Positions 1 through 10,183 of a DNA stretch of 64,000 bases are shown here, piece after piece (the stretch's first letter is position 1; each line of letters starts with the position of its first letter). The DNA is from Diatrype stigma (lineage: Eukaryota; Ascomycota; Sordariomycetes; Xylariales; Diatrypaceae), in assembly GCA_022225965.2 (NCBI GenBank), contig JAKJXP020000113.1, positions 62,001 through 126,000 on the forward strand. Reading direction: 5' to 3'. Both the position numbers and the translations under genes were made by a program. The notes beneath the pieces are model-generated. The model was given only the letters and a program-made list of their open reading frames with translations. It searched no databases and had not been told where the DNA came from.

Positions 1-445
1 CCCCGTATCGTCGAATGACTATCCATCTGACACTTGTGGAAGGGGGATTTTCTTGAACTGCGGTGCATTGCGCCGCGTTGCCGAGTTCATGGGACAAAAA
101 GGGGGGATAACGCATGGCCATTCCAAAGAAGCAGAAGCAGAAGCGCGAAGCGAAGAAGGGTAAAGTTCTCTATGGTATCTCAAGAAGCAAGTGAACAGAA
201 AACCAACCACCGAGTCCACTATCCAGGATATGTCTCGTCAAAAAGAGAACGCCCCGCGCCAACCCATATATACTCCCGGTTTTCAAGATATCCTGCCCCT
301 GCCTTGCCTTGCCCTGCCCAAGTGTCATGGCTCTAAAGTCGTTACGTTTGCCCCATTCATCGACCGATCGTGCGAAGACTCGCCTTTTCGAGTCTCGTGT
401 TGCTTTTCTGTTTGATTCTGTTTTATTGTGTTCTTGACGTTTCTT
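1..445. other. Intergenic, downstream of the GH16 gene
   Basis: No gene is supported here. The short open frames on both strands overlap each other, have no recognisable motif and look like chance frames. The last part is the 3' flank of the minus-strand GH16 gene whose stop lies at 446-448. Confidence 0.6.
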
Positions 446-1367
446 TTACGACGACCAGATGCCGACCCACTGGACCTCCATCATGCTGCCGTAGCCGTCG
501 AGCGTGAGTAGGTTAGGAGGGCCGGGCCAGTCGCCGCCGACAGCGACGTTGAGCAGAAGATACCTGCATAGAAACAGTTAGGAATAAGGCCTACCACTAC
601 TCTCATTACTCCCAAAGAGACTTGACTTACAGAGGGCTGTGTGCCAAACTCGACCAAATGGGGGCATCGTTGATATCAGCACCGGAGACGACCTTGTAGG
701 CATTTCCATTGACGGTCCAGGTGATGGTCTGGGCGCGCCAATCGTCGTTGGTGCGGTCAATGCTGACGGCGTACTCGTTGAAGGTGCCGTCGGGGGGCAT
801 GACGGTCTCGGTGGCGGAGCCGGAGGGTTCGTTGCAGGGGCCACCGTTGCTCTCGCCGCAGTGGATGGTACCGTAGGCGAGGGGCAGGCCGTCGACCTGC
901 TCGAAGATGTCGATCTCGCCGGCGGCGGGCCACTCGGTGCCGTGGCGCATGGCGTCGCCGAGAGCCCAGAAAGCGGGCCAGAGCCCTTGCTTCTGGACGG
1001 CCAGGTTGGTGCCGATTAGCAGGCTCGCGGCGATCTTGGTCACCTTGCCCTCGGCGGGGGTCCAGGCGCCCACGGTCTCAATGCGGCCCGACGTCCAGTG
1101 CCCGTCCTTCTGCGACTTGCGCGGCACGAACTGGATCGTGCCGCCGCCGCTGATCTGCAGGTTGGTGTTCATCTTGGTGTACGTCTGCACCTCATCGTTG
1201 GTGTTGATGGCGTCCATAGTGTTCCAGACGGCGCTGTCGGGCGAGGCGCCGGCGACGCCCTCGAAGTCCTCGGACCAGACCAGGTTCATGTTGCCCATGG
1301 GAGGGGGCGTGATGGCTGCTGCCAGGCTGGGCAGCAGAGGGAGAAGAATACTCGATTGGAACAACAT
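446..1367 (-). CDS. Secreted glycoside hydrolase family 16 (endo-1,3(4)-beta-glucanase-like)
   Basis: Two-exon gene, 284 codons: exon 1 1367-631, intron 630-564 (67 nt, GTAAGT..CAG with a CCTAAC branch site), exon 2 563-446. The protein starts with a hydrophobic signal peptide (about residues 1-18), so it should be secreted and act on beta-1,3/1,4-glucans of cell walls. The GH16 catalytic signature is GEIDIFEQ, with E151 as nucleophile, D153 and E156 as acid/base. It follows GLWPAFWALG (128-137), typical of fungal GH16. Exon 2 completes the fold with YLLLNVAVGGDWPG-like sequence and ends VQWVGIWSS, which supports the intron; unspliced, the frame stops at once after exon 1. An ATG 108 nt upstream is in frame but would put a His/Thr-rich peptide, translated from a CA repeat, before the signal peptide, so I chose 1367. 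The exact substrate cannot be read from sequence. Confidence 0.9.
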
Positions 1368-1397
1368 CTTGTTCGAGTTGTTGATGTATCGGGTTGT

Positions 1398-1405
1398 TAT
1401 ATATA
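1398..1405 (-). promoter_or_regulatory. TATA-like box upstream of the GH16 gene
   Basis: On the minus strand a TATATATAA stretch lies about 30 bases before the chosen ATG at 1367. That spacing implies a very short leader if it is used. It could equally be chance near the dinucleotide repeat. Confidence 0.3.
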
Positions 1406-1419
1406 CTGTTCGGTATATC

Positions 1420-1449
<30 letters not shown>
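1420..1449. repeat. (GT)n/(CG) dinucleotide repeat
   Basis: About ten GT units followed by alternating CG and GT, in the 5' flank of the GH16 gene. Alternating purine-pyrimidine DNA of this kind can adopt Z-form; nothing shows that it does here. Confidence 0.85.
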
Positions 1450-1450
<1 letters not shown>

Positions 1451-2155
1451 GTGGCAAGGAAGGTGTGAGAGCCAAAGCTGAGCAAGCAACTATCCAGAGC
1501 AGATCTTGTACGAAGGTGTTGAAGGTGTCACGAAGATATCAAGAATCAAGCAAGGTCTGTCCTACTGGTGTAAGAGAGCTAAGGATGAAGCTGAAGAGAG
1601 AGAATGTAGATCTATGCCGGCCTATAGCAGCGAAAAGCCTGAACTCGCAGGGTGTCGAGAAAGGTAGATTCGCGTGAGCAAAAAAGAATGGAAGTAGATC
1701 AGCCAAGTCCTTGGGCTGTCTGATGTGGGTAGGCAAAGTAAGATAGAAATAAACGAAAGTGAGGCTCGGCTGGCGACCGCAGGTATAAGAATGGCAGGCA
1801 AGCAAGGAATGAGTGTGAACGAACTGAGGAAAGTTGCGTGGAGAAGAAAATACCGAGTTGAGGTTGGCCCTTAACGCTGACTCACCTGCATATATATCGA
1901 ATGCATCCATCTAGATCCCGCCCGATCCCACACTAAACACTCAACCCATGTCTATCCTATGGGCCATGGCTATCCCATGGGCCCACGGGCTATGGATATG
2001 GAGCATGGGGCATGGCACAAACCCGCCCCCCACTCACACGGGGGTGACGAGGATTGCTAGCACTACTATGTACGATACTACAAGCTGGGTTCAGAAGCGG
2101 CGCGAGAGAGGCAAGCCGCAAGAGGGACCAGTACCGGTAGACAACTTGACAAGGG

Positions 2156-2180
2156 GAATGTGAATGTGAATGTGAATGTG
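2156..2180. repeat. (GAATGT)4 microsatellite
   Basis: Four consecutive GAATGT hexamers read directly from the sequence. Confidence 0.85.
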
Positions 2181-4190
2181 GAACTCCTGTTTGCTGTGTT
2201 TGCCCACCACTCACACCCACACAACGCCCAATAGCCTGGCCTTGGCCTACCTGAGGCGACCTGCTTTCGAGGTTGCCACTGGCGGCATGTAGAACATACA
2301 ACATAGCAGGTAGAACATGGGCCGTGGACTGCATTGCATGGCCATGGCCATGGGTAAAGCCGTAAAACTACGAAGTAAAGGCACAGGCGCAGGCGCAGGC
2401 ACAAGGACGGACGAAAGAGCAGAGAGCAATGAGACAGGGGGGAGGCGGGCGTGGCGGGCAGCTTAAGGAACAACACCGCGGGCTGGCCCAATGTGGAAAG
2501 TTGACTATGGAAAGGCAAGTGTGAAACACGTCGGCGGTACATTCTTGTAAGCGGCCTGCAGGGGAAAAGGGTCCTAGAGATTTCAAGACAGCCAGCCAGA
2601 CGGCCAGACAGCCCAGAACAGCTTAAGCTCTTGCTCGGTGCCCTAGCAGCCCTAGGCCGGGCTTGCGACCGGGATCTTTGAACTTGGGACGACAAGAAAA
2701 GTGGCAACGAGCGGCTGTACCTGACGCTGTACCTGACTGACGCTGTACTTGAACTTGGCGACTTCAAGTTTCTATTATTCAGAATAGCGGAGGCCGCCTG
2801 TTCTATGTACTACGTACGTAGTCTAGTAGTTCTGCCATTCTGTCATTGTCATATGCTATGAGATATTATAGCCAAGGTGAACTACCTAGGTACGTACAAA
2901 TAAGAGAGGGCCAGGCCAGATCTCGCTCGATTGTTCGATCAGGTTTTCTATTGTTCAATGCAAGATTTTCCCCTCACCCAAGAGGCACAGATCAGCATGA
3001 ATCCCAAGAAATCCCGAAAAAGAACACGATGGTACCGTAACTAAGCGGTAAGTTCACAGCCACAGCGAAGTTGGCTAGGAGAAAACGTCCGTTCTGCTCT
3101 GCATTCTCTACCCTGGCCTGACTGCCTATTCGTGGACAAGTCGGTGTGCTATAATGGAGGCAGATATTGCAGAGTTCGAGTAAGGGTCGTGGAAATACGT
3201 GGCATCAGCTCAAAAAAAGACTCAACGGCTTGATGAGCATGCTAATGTAGGAACAGCTCATTGGGTAGATTCTACCTATTGGAAAGTAGAACACCAAAGG
3301 CACGTACATAAGTCGGTAAGATCATGTCATACAGGCACAGGCAGGAAGGGGACCTGCTTGCATACCTGCTTGTATACCTACTTGCATCCCTACGCTCAAC
3401 AGCATTTGGGCAGCCAAGCATGTGCTACCTATCAGCCTATACAACTATTAGCAGTCGACGTAGCTATACATGCGAAGTAGAAGCACGATATTAGCGCACG
3501 ATATTAACCCTGGCTATGACTGACAGAGTCTACAGAACCTTGATATCGCAGGTGAGGGATGAGGGGCAGAAGAATGGCAGAAGAATGGCAGAAGGGAAAA
3601 AAAGGGGTCTCTTTGCATCTGGTCGCTTGTGTCCAAGCCACTGCGATGTCCGACTGGCCTGTCTGTCTGTACATACCTGATGTATGTAGTAGGCAGGTAG
3701 GTACGAAATACTCCGGTACTATATCTGCGAACCCACCCGCCGCTGGCTGGCGAACAGGGATTGTGAAACGGCGAGATATCGAGAAGATCACACCCAGGTA
3801 GAGTGGAACCCGGACGATTGGCTGGGTCAAGGGAGACTGGCAGTCCTGGGGAGAGCTGCAAAGTAGTAAGGGTGCCTCTAATAAGGCATTGCAATGCGAC
3901 GGCATTCCAAAGGCCGAAGGATAACTACGATTACTAGGTACTAAGTAGGTAGGTAAGTATGTAGAGAACGAGGTATGTGACTTCGCTGATAATGCTGAGC
4001 GCGCGCTTATCACCAACCTGCCAACCCTTACTACGTAGTAAGGTTGGAACTTGGAACCCGTCCAGCCGTCGTGCCTATTAGTGCCTAGGGATCGTACCTA
4101 TAATTGGGCTTTGGGCCTGCACAGTGATCCCTCGGCGCGCGCTTGCGCTTAAAGTTGGCTATGGAGGTATAGGTATATGCACAGTTATTT

Positions 4191-4226
4191 ATACATACAT
4201 ACATACATACATACATACATACATAC
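4191..4226. repeat. (ATAC)n microsatellite
   Basis: About nine consecutive tetranucleotide units (ATAC/ACAT register) read directly. Confidence 0.9.
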
Positions 4227-4656
4227 CTGGACTGTGTAGTCGCAGTTAGCTAAAGTTGTAATTATAGTCGAAGCCCGTGGCCAGAAGCATTCCTGAATCC
4301 ATCCGCCTTGCTAATGCTACCTACCTGAGCCTGAGCCTGAGCTACCTCGCTGCATCCCGATTCCGTAGATGCCGGCGGCAACACGTTAGATGCCGGGCCT
4401 GCCTCGCTACCAGCCTACCAGCCTACCAACCTTCTATTGTCTTGGGCGGTTCTGGCGGTATGCCACGAGTCCACGACGAAGGACAAGTCAGCCAACTGTC
4501 AGACATGAGAAAAGATACTTACATACATAGGATAGGTAACCTCATAGCAATGGAAAGAGCCACCCTAGGAAGGCTATAACGGTCGGAAGGCTATGTGCTA
4601 AATTTGGCGCTAAGTTCTTTGGCACCTGCCAGTACATTTATACATACAGCCTTAAA

Positions 4657-4680
4657 CCCCCCCCCCCCCCCCCCCCCCCC
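4657..4680. repeat. Poly-C homopolymer (24 C)
   Basis: Uninterrupted run of 24 C just inside the left TIR of the hAT-like element. Its length is likely unreliable in assembly. Confidence 0.9.
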
Positions 4681-4789
4681 TTCCCCTTATGTACGCATAT
4701 GTTCGCATTCGCTTTGTAAGCACGATTTTATATGGAAATATCTTCGTTTTTTCTGATAGCTAACATTAGGTATATTACATGCTAATCCT

Positions 4790-4905
4790 AAGCAGTGCCG
4801 TTTCAAGCAGTGCCGTCCCAAGCAGCGCCGTCCAAGCAGCGCCGTCCAAGCAGCGCCGTTTAAGCAGCGCCGTCCTAAGCAGTGCCGTCTTAAGCAGCGC
4901 CGCCG
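4790..4905. repeat. Minisatellite, 12-15-bp unit AAGCAGYGCCGTC
   Basis: About eight degenerate tandem units of AAGCAG(T/C)GCCGT plus 1-3 bases. In one frame this reads as a Ser-Ser-Ala-Val repeat with no other protein feature, so I treat it as a repeat, not a gene. Confidence 0.8.
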
Positions 4906-5112
4906 CTGCTCCCTTTTTACCCCCCAATTTATGCCGTTACGTTATTCGATTTGCACCTTTTTGCGTTATAACATCCTTTTATTTAGGCATTAAATACAGA
5001 AACGGACTAAACGGTTGCGAATTTTAGTAATAGGCTAGCTAAAGGTATTATTAAGAACTGCAAAAAAGAAGGAAAAGGGAAGGGAAGGGGGATGGCCGGG
5101 GCTGTACTTATA

Positions 5113-5373
5113 CGAAGGTCGAGTTCAAAATCAATCGGCATGCCAAGGAATTAGTTACAGTACAAATATCGAAATGCTGTACTAAATACTGTACGAAGGT
5201 TTAGTGCATTCTGGAAGCTTTAGCTGTTCTGTCAGCCCCTAGATTGCCTGTATGGTTAGCGGTCTTTAGCACTAAAGCCCCTGAAGTGTTAGCTGGCCAG
5301 CTTTATGAACTCAAGGGGCTGTGTACTGTGACTAATTTCTTGGCATGACGATTGATTTTGAACTTGACCTTCG
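5113..5373. mobile_element. Nested MITE with TA target duplication (Tc1/mariner-like)
   Basis: Inside the hAT-like element, an inverted repeat starting CGAAGGTC pairs 5113-5165 with about 5322-5373 over roughly 50 bp with few mismatches. Each end is followed by TA (5111-5112 and 5374-5375), the duplication made by Tc1/mariner transposases. The right end abuts the inner edge of the outer TIR. At 261 bp it has no coding capacity. Alternatively it is a subterminal inverted repeat that belongs to the outer element itself. Confidence 0.65.
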
Positions 5374-5948
5374 TAAGCTGGCAGGTGCCAAAGAGCTTAG
5401 CTCCAGATTTAGCACATAGCCTTCCGACCGTTATAGCCTACCTAGGGTGGCTCAATGGAAATGACTAAGATATGTATGTAGGTACCTAGGTATGTAGGTC
5501 GGTGCAACTGATTGGACATCAGGCACGATGTTTTGCCAAGCCTCGCTTGTTGCTGTCTACAGGCCCAGGACCCTAGGGAAGGCCTAATGCAGGTGCTGGA
5601 TGCGCTGGAATTTTGTTAGCCAGTCAATGGTCAGAACTTTTCGAGATGTTTCTTTTGCCTCGCCAATAGGGCGGCGCCCATTGATTTCGCCATTCATTTC
5701 GCCGTGGACCGTGGTTGACAGGTACAGATCGTTGGATCGCTGTATGTTGGATACCACTTGCCTAACTGGGCCATGTATGTGTGTGTTCACTATTGTGTGT
5801 TCACTGTTCACTGTTACCGACTGTTGGCCGAAAGCAGTTGGGGCGGCCAGGACACCCCGGACTGCTATCAGACTGCTATTAGACGGCTATCCGAATGCTA
5901 TCAGATTGTGATGAGACTGCTAACTATGTATTACTTTTCTCATCTGGT

Positions 5949-5990
5949 TACATACATACATACACATACACATACACATACACATACTTA
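5949..5990. repeat. (ACAT)/(ACATAC)n microsatellite
   Basis: Compound tetra- and hexanucleotide repeat read directly. Confidence 0.85.
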
Positions 5991-6697
5991 CTTACTCCCC
6001 CCTATACAGATGGGCTCGTACGGATCTTGCACAATAGCAAAACCCAACCGTGAGTTCAGTTCTGTTGCTAAGCCGGATTGTTGGGATCCATGCCGGCAGG
6101 CTTTAGGAACCTCGTTTCGACTGAGCGTGGTATCTGCAATCGTGGTGTTTATAATATGCGGTAATTATCCGACAGCATCGTCTTCACAGCTTGCAAGACT
6201 ACCTACTATAGTATAATAGCATAGACATGTCCACGCTGCCAGGTCGTCCAGTGATATAGATCACCGGATCTCTTGCCTGGCCATTCATCCTTATATCAAC
6301 TATCCCCAGGATTCCGGTTTTGCTAAAATGATGAACATGAGTTAGGTACTCGGCTAGTCTAAAACCTATCGAAGATCAACAAGATCTTACGCCCTCCCGC
6401 TTTTACGAAGTATCTAGTACAGTAACCTCTACCAACATGAAGTCTACACACTGCCATTCTCGTCGGGTCGGGTACGGTACGGTGGGGGCCAGGCTACGAG
6501 TGATCGCCGCCTCCGTTTCCATGTATCGGCCTATCGGTAATCAGTTACACCAACCTTAGCTCAACCTTGTTTTTTTTGTCTTTTTTTTCTTTTTTCATCA
6601 AGCAAGGGACTCGGCGATCTCTTGTTTTGGGAAGCCTGGCCGCCTGGGCTCCGAAGCACCGAGTACCTGCATCGAGATTGGCGGAGGGTGTGGCCGT

Positions 6698-6698
<1 letters not shown>

Positions 6699-6727
<29 letters not shown>
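6699..6727. repeat. (GGCT)7 microsatellite
   Basis: Seven consecutive GGCT units read directly. Confidence 0.9.
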
Positions 6728-6728
<1 letters not shown>

Positions 6729-8309
6729 TTGAACTTGTTCACTTGCTCTCTTGGACTTCGAAGTTGCGAGACGAGCGGAAATGGTTATGCCTGTCTACTT
6801 ACCTATTAGTAGTTACGGCGATCGGGGTGCGACTTGATCGACCCAACTCCGCCCCCTTCTTCTCTATCACTGTGTTCATGCAGTACGAAATCGCGGGATC
6901 CCGGCGGGGAGGACAGCTGGGGGACAGGGGATGGGGGATGGGGGCCATTGGCAATGCATGCACCCTACCTTATGCAATCCGATACGATGGCTCTTCGTTC
7001 TTCCCTTCCTTTTCTTACAGGGCCTCGTGTATGACATGGCTCTCTGGAAATAACCTTTATTGCCACGTTTATGCCGTGCGCGCGCAGGTAGCCCGCCTGC
7101 TTTGCTCCCGACGGGCCTCCGGGGAACGCAGCTACAGACAGGCAACCCTGGAGAAGGAGAATGGTGCGGCACGTAGGAAATCTGTAGGTAATACATATGA
7201 GCATCAACTTGGCTCGATATATCCTAAACATTGGGCTTCGATGGCACTGCTGCACTCCATAACGCGACACTGCCTCAGGAGTAGGGAAGTATGTCATATC
7301 AATCAGCGCCGTGACCCTTCAATCGGGTCCATATCACAGATCGATCACCTTGCCCCCCTCTTGTTGTCTATGCAAACCCCGATCTTCTGGGTAGGATAGA
7401 CTATATAACCGCCACTTATATAGGGTATCAGTGAGAGGTCTGTTGTTCCAGTGATCGATCGCTGTTGTGTATCCGGGTATAGTCGAGGCTAGATAGGCCG
7501 GAGTGTTCGAGCAAAGGCGTGTTTGTTCGCCCCAAAGGGGTAGCCTAAACATGCAACGCATTGCAAAGCTTGACCGGCTCTGTGAGTCGGGAAAGCTGTC
7601 AGGACCCGGTCAAAGGCCGTTCGGCTGCCGTCCTACGCGCCACAACGAATGGCATACCAATCACGACTGGCCACAAATTCTTGTCTTGTTGACATAACAT
7701 ATATTTGGTCACCAAGCAGGACAGAACCGGTTCATCAACACTCGGATGCTGGCCTCTGGTGCGCAAGTCCAGGTCAATTATCCGTTCCTGCACTTACTTC
7801 TCGCTCGCGGGGTCCCCAGGCCGATTGTTCAGCACCGCATATGTACCCCGACATTTAGGGGACGATGCATCATACCCCATTGCGACCCCTCGACGGCGCA
7901 GATTGAGGCTCTCCCTACTAGTACACTTGGATTGGTCGTGTTGTCCCGTTCGGGCATGGCTGTGGATGTTACATCCGTGGTGGTGACGCAGCGCAGGACG
8001 GCTGTCGCTCCATATTGACAGCGGCGTCCACAAGGCAAATGGATATCTTCCGCCGCCCGTCCGAACCCATATATCGATATCTTCGCTCTGGTGACCTGCG
8101 AGCTCTCCGATTGATTAACTAGAGCTGTTGACAACCGTCAGGCTGGACATTGGCGCCGCGGACCATAATGAGCTTCATATGATACGCTATACTCGTACGA
8201 AAGTGTCGTGGTACCTCATGCAGGAAACCGCCACGTCACAACCATTGCTTAAAACAACCACGATGATTACGTGGTAACCGAGGCTACATTTGGCTCTGTG
8301 TATCTGTGT

Positions 8310-8326
8310 CTGTGCGCGCGCGCGCG
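8310..8326. repeat. (GC)n dinucleotide run
   Basis: Short alternating GC tract flanked by GT-rich sequence. Confidence 0.8.
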
Positions 8327-9088
8327 TATGGGGGTGTGTGTTCGCATGGAGGCGAAGTGCAATGCAACGTAGTTCGAACGTTTCCGTTGACCCTGAGCGT
8401 GTGATATCGACGCCTAGTCTTGAAACTGAAAAGACGGGGAATGGAAGTCCAGACTTAGATAGTTACAATTCAAGTTCTCCTTCGAACTAACCAATCCGCC
8501 ATACCATCAGCTTTGTGTCACCTTCAGCTCAACGACCTTCACTGAGTTCCTGTGGACTTTAGAGCTGCTGATAGCATCCTACAAGCCCTCTCGCTTGCCC
8601 CTTCGCCGTTTGTATCATGTATAAGTATAAGGAAGCCTGCATTGTGTTCCAGCGCCTTGCGGTTTCCAGCCGCAATGCCCCTGACTAGTTACAATCCTCG
8701 AGCCCCTTCACTAAGGAAAGGTTTATACCGTATGTATTATAACTACACAAACCCGCTACTAGCAGATACATTAGATATGCCATATGCACCTTGTAAAACT
8801 ACCACGAGACCAGTGCTAACTTTACCCTAGGCGCAATCACTCAAATCAACCTGTCCCAGCTATCTTACTCCGTGGTCAACTCCCGTACCTCAGAAGAGCA
8901 ACGCTATAATATTGAATCTCAAAAAGTAACAGATAGCGTCTCACTAGAGACGAGCACCTTGTTCTGACCGTTGCGCACTCGCCTCATGAACGTGCCTAGT
9001 CACAGTTCGTGGCCAAGCAGCAGTGGTGCGCCAGAAGCACAGCAGCATCAGCTTTCTCCCCCTTCCCCCCAAAACATCAATACCCATC

Positions 9089-10183
9089 TCAGGGATCGCT
9101 TACCCATCCCCCATCAACCACGTAGCTCGACCCAGTAATGCCGCTCGAATCATCCGCCGCGAGGAACAAGATCAACCTCGCCACCTCGTCGGGCTTGAGG
9201 TCCCGCTTCAAGCTCTGAGCCGCCATAACCTTCGCCCGGTACTCGTCCGTGAGGACCTCGTCGATCTGTCGCTGGGTCGCGATGGCTCCCGGCATGATGC
9301 TGTTGACCCGGACTGTACGACAATGCAACGAATCAGTCAAGAGACGATGGAGGCTCTAATCAATCTTACACCATGACAGGACTCCGACAACTAGTATTTA
9401 TAACAAGTGTAGAATCAGATGACAACATCAGGAAGGGGGGGATAACGTGGGAGAGGGGCGTATAAGTAAGGCAAAAGCAAAGGCACAGAGTCAGTCATTT
9501 CTTCACTTACTCCCATCCACGCCAAACTCCTTGCTGTGCAACCGGGTCATGCCGACCGTGGCGGCCTTGCAGGTGGTGTAGACGGGCGAGTCGGTAGCGG
9601 GGATGCGCCAGGTGATGGAGCCCAAGTTGATGATGGAGCCGCTGCCCTGCCGCCGCATCACCGGCGCCACCGCCTGCGTCAGGAAGAACTGGCTGCGCAG
9701 GTTGACGTTGACGTCGCGCTCCCACGTCTCGGGCGTGACGTCAGCCGTGGGCACGCGCGAGCTCCGGCCGGCCGCGCCCGCGTTGTTGACCAGGACGTCG
9801 ATGGATCCGGTGCCGGTGCCGGTGCCGGTGCCGCTGTTCCCTCCCGCGGCGGCGGCGGCGATAGCGATGGCCTCCTCGACGCACTGCTTCAGACGCTCGA
9901 GGTCCGCCACGTCGCAGTGCAGAAAGGTCGGGATCGTCGTTGTCGTCGTCGTCGTCGTCGTCGTCGTCGGCACCCCTGCGGTTGCTCTGGCGCCCTCGTG
10001 CTCGACATAGGAGGCGATTCGCTCGATGAGCTGCTGGGCCGACGCTTCGTTGTAGTCGAGGAGGATGACGTGCGAACCCTGCCGGCAGAACAGCTCGACC
10101 GCGGAAGCTCCGATGCCCTCGGCCCCGCCGGTGATCAGGACCGTCTTGCCCCGCAGGCTTGGGTAGGTGGCAAACTGAGACAT
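9089..10183 (-). CDS. Short-chain dehydrogenase/reductase (classical SDR, NAD(P)-dependent)
   Basis: Two-exon gene, 298 codons: exon 1 10183-9511, intron 9510-9313 (198 nt, GTAAGT..CAG, long for a fungus), exon 2 9312-9089. Joining the exons gives the continuous SDR stretch FGVDG-I-RVNSIMPGA. The Rossmann signature TGGAEGIG is at residues 18-25 and D43 at the end of beta-2 suggests NAD(H) preference. NNAG is at 133-136 and the catalytic residues are S189, Y202 and K206 (YTTCK). The C-terminus is GSSYVVDGGW plus four residues. A poly-Thr run (73-83) and a (Gly-Thr)n run (about 118-126) interrupt the core where trinucleotide and dinucleotide repeats expanded. The substrate is unknown; the family oxidises or reduces alcohols and ketones. 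A GTAAGC after the VVDGGW codons (about 9108) could be another donor, but the read-through end is acceptable. Confidence 0.88.
9934..9969. repeat. (GTC)n trinucleotide repeat inside the SDR coding sequence
   Basis: About eleven GTC/GTT units; on the minus strand they encode the poly-Thr run of the SDR. Confidence 0.9.

Larger units (their letters stand above)
1450..4548. other. Gene-free intergenic region
   Basis: No supported gene. The longest open frames are compositionally biased (Ser/Cys/Leu-rich translations of simple sequence) and have no introns or motifs. The stretch contains microsatellites and several CCTAGG-centred palindromes. It lies between the GH16 promoter and the inverted-repeat element that starts at 4557. 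Confidence 0.5.
4557..5453. mobile_element. Non-autonomous TIR DNA transposon, hAT-like (8-bp TSD)
   Basis: An 897-bp element bounded by inverted repeats of 76 bp: 4557-4632, and 5378-5453 in reverse. They begin GAGCCACCCTAGG and end GCACCTGCCAG, with only a few mismatches. Directly outside lies the 8-bp direct repeat AATGGAAA (4549-4556 and 5454-5461). Long TIRs plus an 8-bp duplication are what a hAT-type transposase leaves. The termini are not a textbook hAT end, so the superfamily is an inference. No transposase frame is present, so it is non-autonomous. The interior holds a 24-C run, a minisatellite (4790-4905) and a second inverted-repeat element (5113-5373). Confidence 0.8.
5462..9088. 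other. Gene-free intergenic region
   Basis: No supported gene. The many open frames of 60-218 codons on both strands overlap one another and show no motif. Contains microsatellites at 5949-5990, 6699-6726 and 8310-8326. The stretch 7500-8250 has long chance-open frames in several phases and could be a decayed gene or transposon, but I cannot identify it. Confidence 0.5.

Noticed and set aside
639..1677. Plus-strand frames opposite the GH16 gene
   Set aside because: Shadows of the minus-strand coding sequence, which has a complete domain and intron.
2078..2767. 229-codon minus-strand open frame
   Set aside because: Ser/Arg/Cys/Leu-rich translation of simple sequence including a GAATGT repeat; no domain, no intron evidence.
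4779..5027. 82-codon frame with Ser-Ser-Ala-Val repeats
   Set aside because: Translation of a minisatellite inside a non-autonomous transposon.
6743..7399. 218-codon plus-strand open frame
   Set aside because: No motif, overlaps other frames of similar length on both strands; looks like chance.
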